Source: Bryobacteraceae bacterium (lineage in GTDB: Bacteria; Acidobacteriota; Terriglobia; Bryobacterales; Bryobacteraceae). From it: a stretch of DNA of 5,841 nucleotides. The DNA lies in contig JASHWA010000321.1 of NCBI GenBank assembly GCA_030044325.1, forward strand, positions 1 to 5,841, given 5' to 3'. A model generated the notes under the pieces. The model saw only the letters and a program-made list of their open reading frames with translations. It was not told where the DNA came from and made no database searches. Made by a program: the position numbers and the translations under genes. Positions 4,962 to 5,841 of the stretch are shown here, in pieces (position 1 is the stretch's first letter; the number at the start of each line of letters is the position of its first letter).

Positions 4962-5672
4962 CTAAATAAGAAAGGCTTTTGCCTCCGCCGACTTCGCGTT
5001 CCGGAAATCCGCAGCCGGCAGCAGTTCCACCAATCGTCCGCCGGCGAGCAACCCGATCTGGTCGCCCAGTTCGATGGCTTCACGAACGTCGTGCGTCACA
5101 AACAGGGTGGTCTTGTGAAGATCGCGCGCGAGGGCGACGAATTCGCGGCGGACCTCCACGCGAGTCACCGGATCGAGCGACCCGAACGGTTCGTCGAACA
5201 GCAGAACGGGCGGATCGGCCGCCAGCGCGCGCGCGATCCCCACGCGCTGGCGCTGCCCTCCGGAAAGCTCGCGCGGATAACGCCGCGCGAATTCCTGGGG
5301 CGGCAATCCCACGCGCCTGAGCAGCTCATTTACGCGCCCCTGGACGCGCTCGGCGGGCCATTTCAACAGGCTCGGAACGACGCCCACGTTTTGGGCGACC
5401 GTGAAATGCGGGAACAGGCCGGTTTCCTGGATCACGTAGCCGATGCGCCGGCGCAGCTCGATCCGGTTCCATGCGCTGGTCGCCCGCCCGTCGACCAAAA
5501 CCTCCCCGGAAGTCGGCAGAATCAGCGCGTTTACCATTTTGAGCGCCGTGGTTTTTCCCGCGCCGCTGCGCCCCAGCAGCACGAGCGTGCTCCCGCCCGG
5601 GACGTCGAAGGTAACTCCGCTTAAGATTTCGCGGCCGTCGACACGATAAGCGACATCGGAGAACCGGAGCAC
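4962..5672 (-). CDS. ABC transporter ATP-binding protein, osmoprotectant (glycine betaine/choline) type
   Basis: This is the cytoplasmic ATPase of an import system. The 236-residue product has every ABC motif: Walker A GRSGAGKTT (34-42), Q-loop Q82, signature LSGGQRQRVGIARAL (136-150), Walker B VLLFDEPFGSLDP (156-168) and the switch histidine in FVTHD (H194). The segment after the Q-loop, IQETGLFPHFTVAQNVGVVPSLLKW (81-105), is characteristic of the OpuCA/ProV/YehX group that drives uptake of glycine betaine, choline or related compounds. It is short for that group because it ends soon after the ABC domain and lacks the C-terminal CBS domains that sense ionic strength. The GTG start is the only possibility: a TGA lies two codons upstream in frame. 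No good ribosome binding site is visible. No permease or binding-protein gene follows it, as the convergent hpnI does; partners may lie beyond 5841. The substrate is not settled by sequence. Confidence 0.88.
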   Translation of the reverse strand: MLRFSDVAYRVDGREILSGVTFDVPGGSTLVLLGRSGAGKTTALKMVNALILPTSGEVLVDGRATSAWNRIELRRRIGYVIQETGLFPHFTVAQNVGVVPSLLKWPAERVQGRVNELLRRVGLPPQEFARRYPRELSGGQRQRVGIARALAADPPVLLFDEPFGSLDPVTRVEVRREFVALARDLHKTTLFVTHDVREAIELGDQIGLLAGGRLVELLPAADFRNAKSAEAKAFLI

Positions 5673-5692
5673 GGCTCAAAGGATAACGCACT

Positions 5693-5716
5693 GGTTAGTG
5701 GTCCGTAACCACGAAC
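5693..5716. repeat. Short inverted repeats between two minus-strand genes
   Basis: GTGGT and ACCAC (5698-5702 and 5708-5712) can form a small hairpin, and GTTA/TAAC (5694-5697 and 5706-5709) an alternative one. They lie between the end of the partial gene and the ATPase start, where they might affect read-through. Both stems are too short to call a terminator. Confidence 0.2.
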
Positions 5717-5841
5717 TCACCCGCACCGCCACAGGCTCTCCGCGAACGGCCACTCTGCGTCGATCCATTGCGCTTCAGGAATGAATCCGCTCCGGCGGCC
5801 CATCTCGTCGATCTCCTCGGCGAAAAATTTGTGCGACGATT
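5717..5841 (-). CDS. 3' end of an unidentified gene, cut by the window edge
   Basis: On the minus strand an open frame enters from the window edge (first full codon at 5839) and ends with TGA at 5717-5719, giving 40 residues that include KFFAEEIDEMGRRSGFI and EAQWIDAEWPFAESLWRCG. The acidic, Trp- and Phe-bearing composition reads like a real, soluble protein terminus. Of the other two minus-strand frames here, one is rich in Arg, Gly and Ser as expected of a shadow frame, and the other is stopped early. I do not recognise the family. It lies 44 bp upstream of the ABC ATPase gene in the same direction and could share its transcript, but nothing in the fragment looks like a permease. Confidence 0.55.
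   Translation of the reverse strand, partial: SSHKFFAEEIDEMGRRSGFIPEAQWIDAEWPFAESLWRCG

Noticed and set aside
4515..5624. 369-codon plus-strand frame across the hpnI end and the ABC ATPase
   Set aside because: It crosses a convergent gene boundary and opposes an ATPase with every ABC motif; the translation shows no family features.

Overview
The window looks like chromosomal DNA of a GC-rich, Gram-negative-type bacterium that makes extended (side-chain-decorated) hopanoids. The mix of HpnJ, HpnI, LolA-like exported proteins and a GGGGACAG/CTGTCCCC-type palindromic element makes me think of Acidobacteriota, but this is an impression and not a proof. No rRNA, tRNA, CRISPR array or full-length transposase gene is visible.

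Layout. (1) Positions 1-90 hold only a strong palindrome. Positions 91-567 (-) encode a small exported protein of unknown function. (2) Positions 568-743 are a divergent intergenic region with a plausible promoter for each side. (3) Positions 744-4923 (+) form a tightly packed five-gene unit: an exported, LolA-like protein; the B12/radical-SAM enzyme HpnJ; two half-size EamA/SMR-like membrane proteins; and the glycosyltransferase HpnI. Junctions from hpnJ onward are TGATG, ATGA (now split by an insertion) and GTGA overlaps, so the genes appear translationally coupled. (4) A 39-bp gap separates this unit from a convergent (-) gene at 4962-5672, an osmoprotectant-type ABC transporter ATPase. Upstream of that lies the 3' end of another (-) gene, cut by the window edge at 5841.

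How the genes fit together. In the known pathway HpnI attaches an N-acetylglucosamine-type sugar to bacteriohopanetetrol, HpnK deacetylates it and HpnJ rearranges the glucosamine to the cyclitol ether. HpnI and HpnJ are here; HpnK is not in the window. The two small four-helix membrane proteins between them resemble each other, and their size and pairing recall the ArnE/ArnF lipid-sugar flippase. I infer that they may move the sugar-modified hopanoid across the inner membrane, and that the LolA-like exported protein may handle it in the periplasm.

The most striking observation is a ~107-bp palindromic, REPIN/MITE-like element inserted exactly at the stop/start overlap of the two small membrane-protein genes. 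It is flanked by a 9-bp direct repeat that contains the start codon. Both genes are therefore intact, and a new 39-codon reading frame runs through the element from the old ATG to a TGA overlapping the new ATG, so the coupled ATGA junction is rebuilt on both sides.
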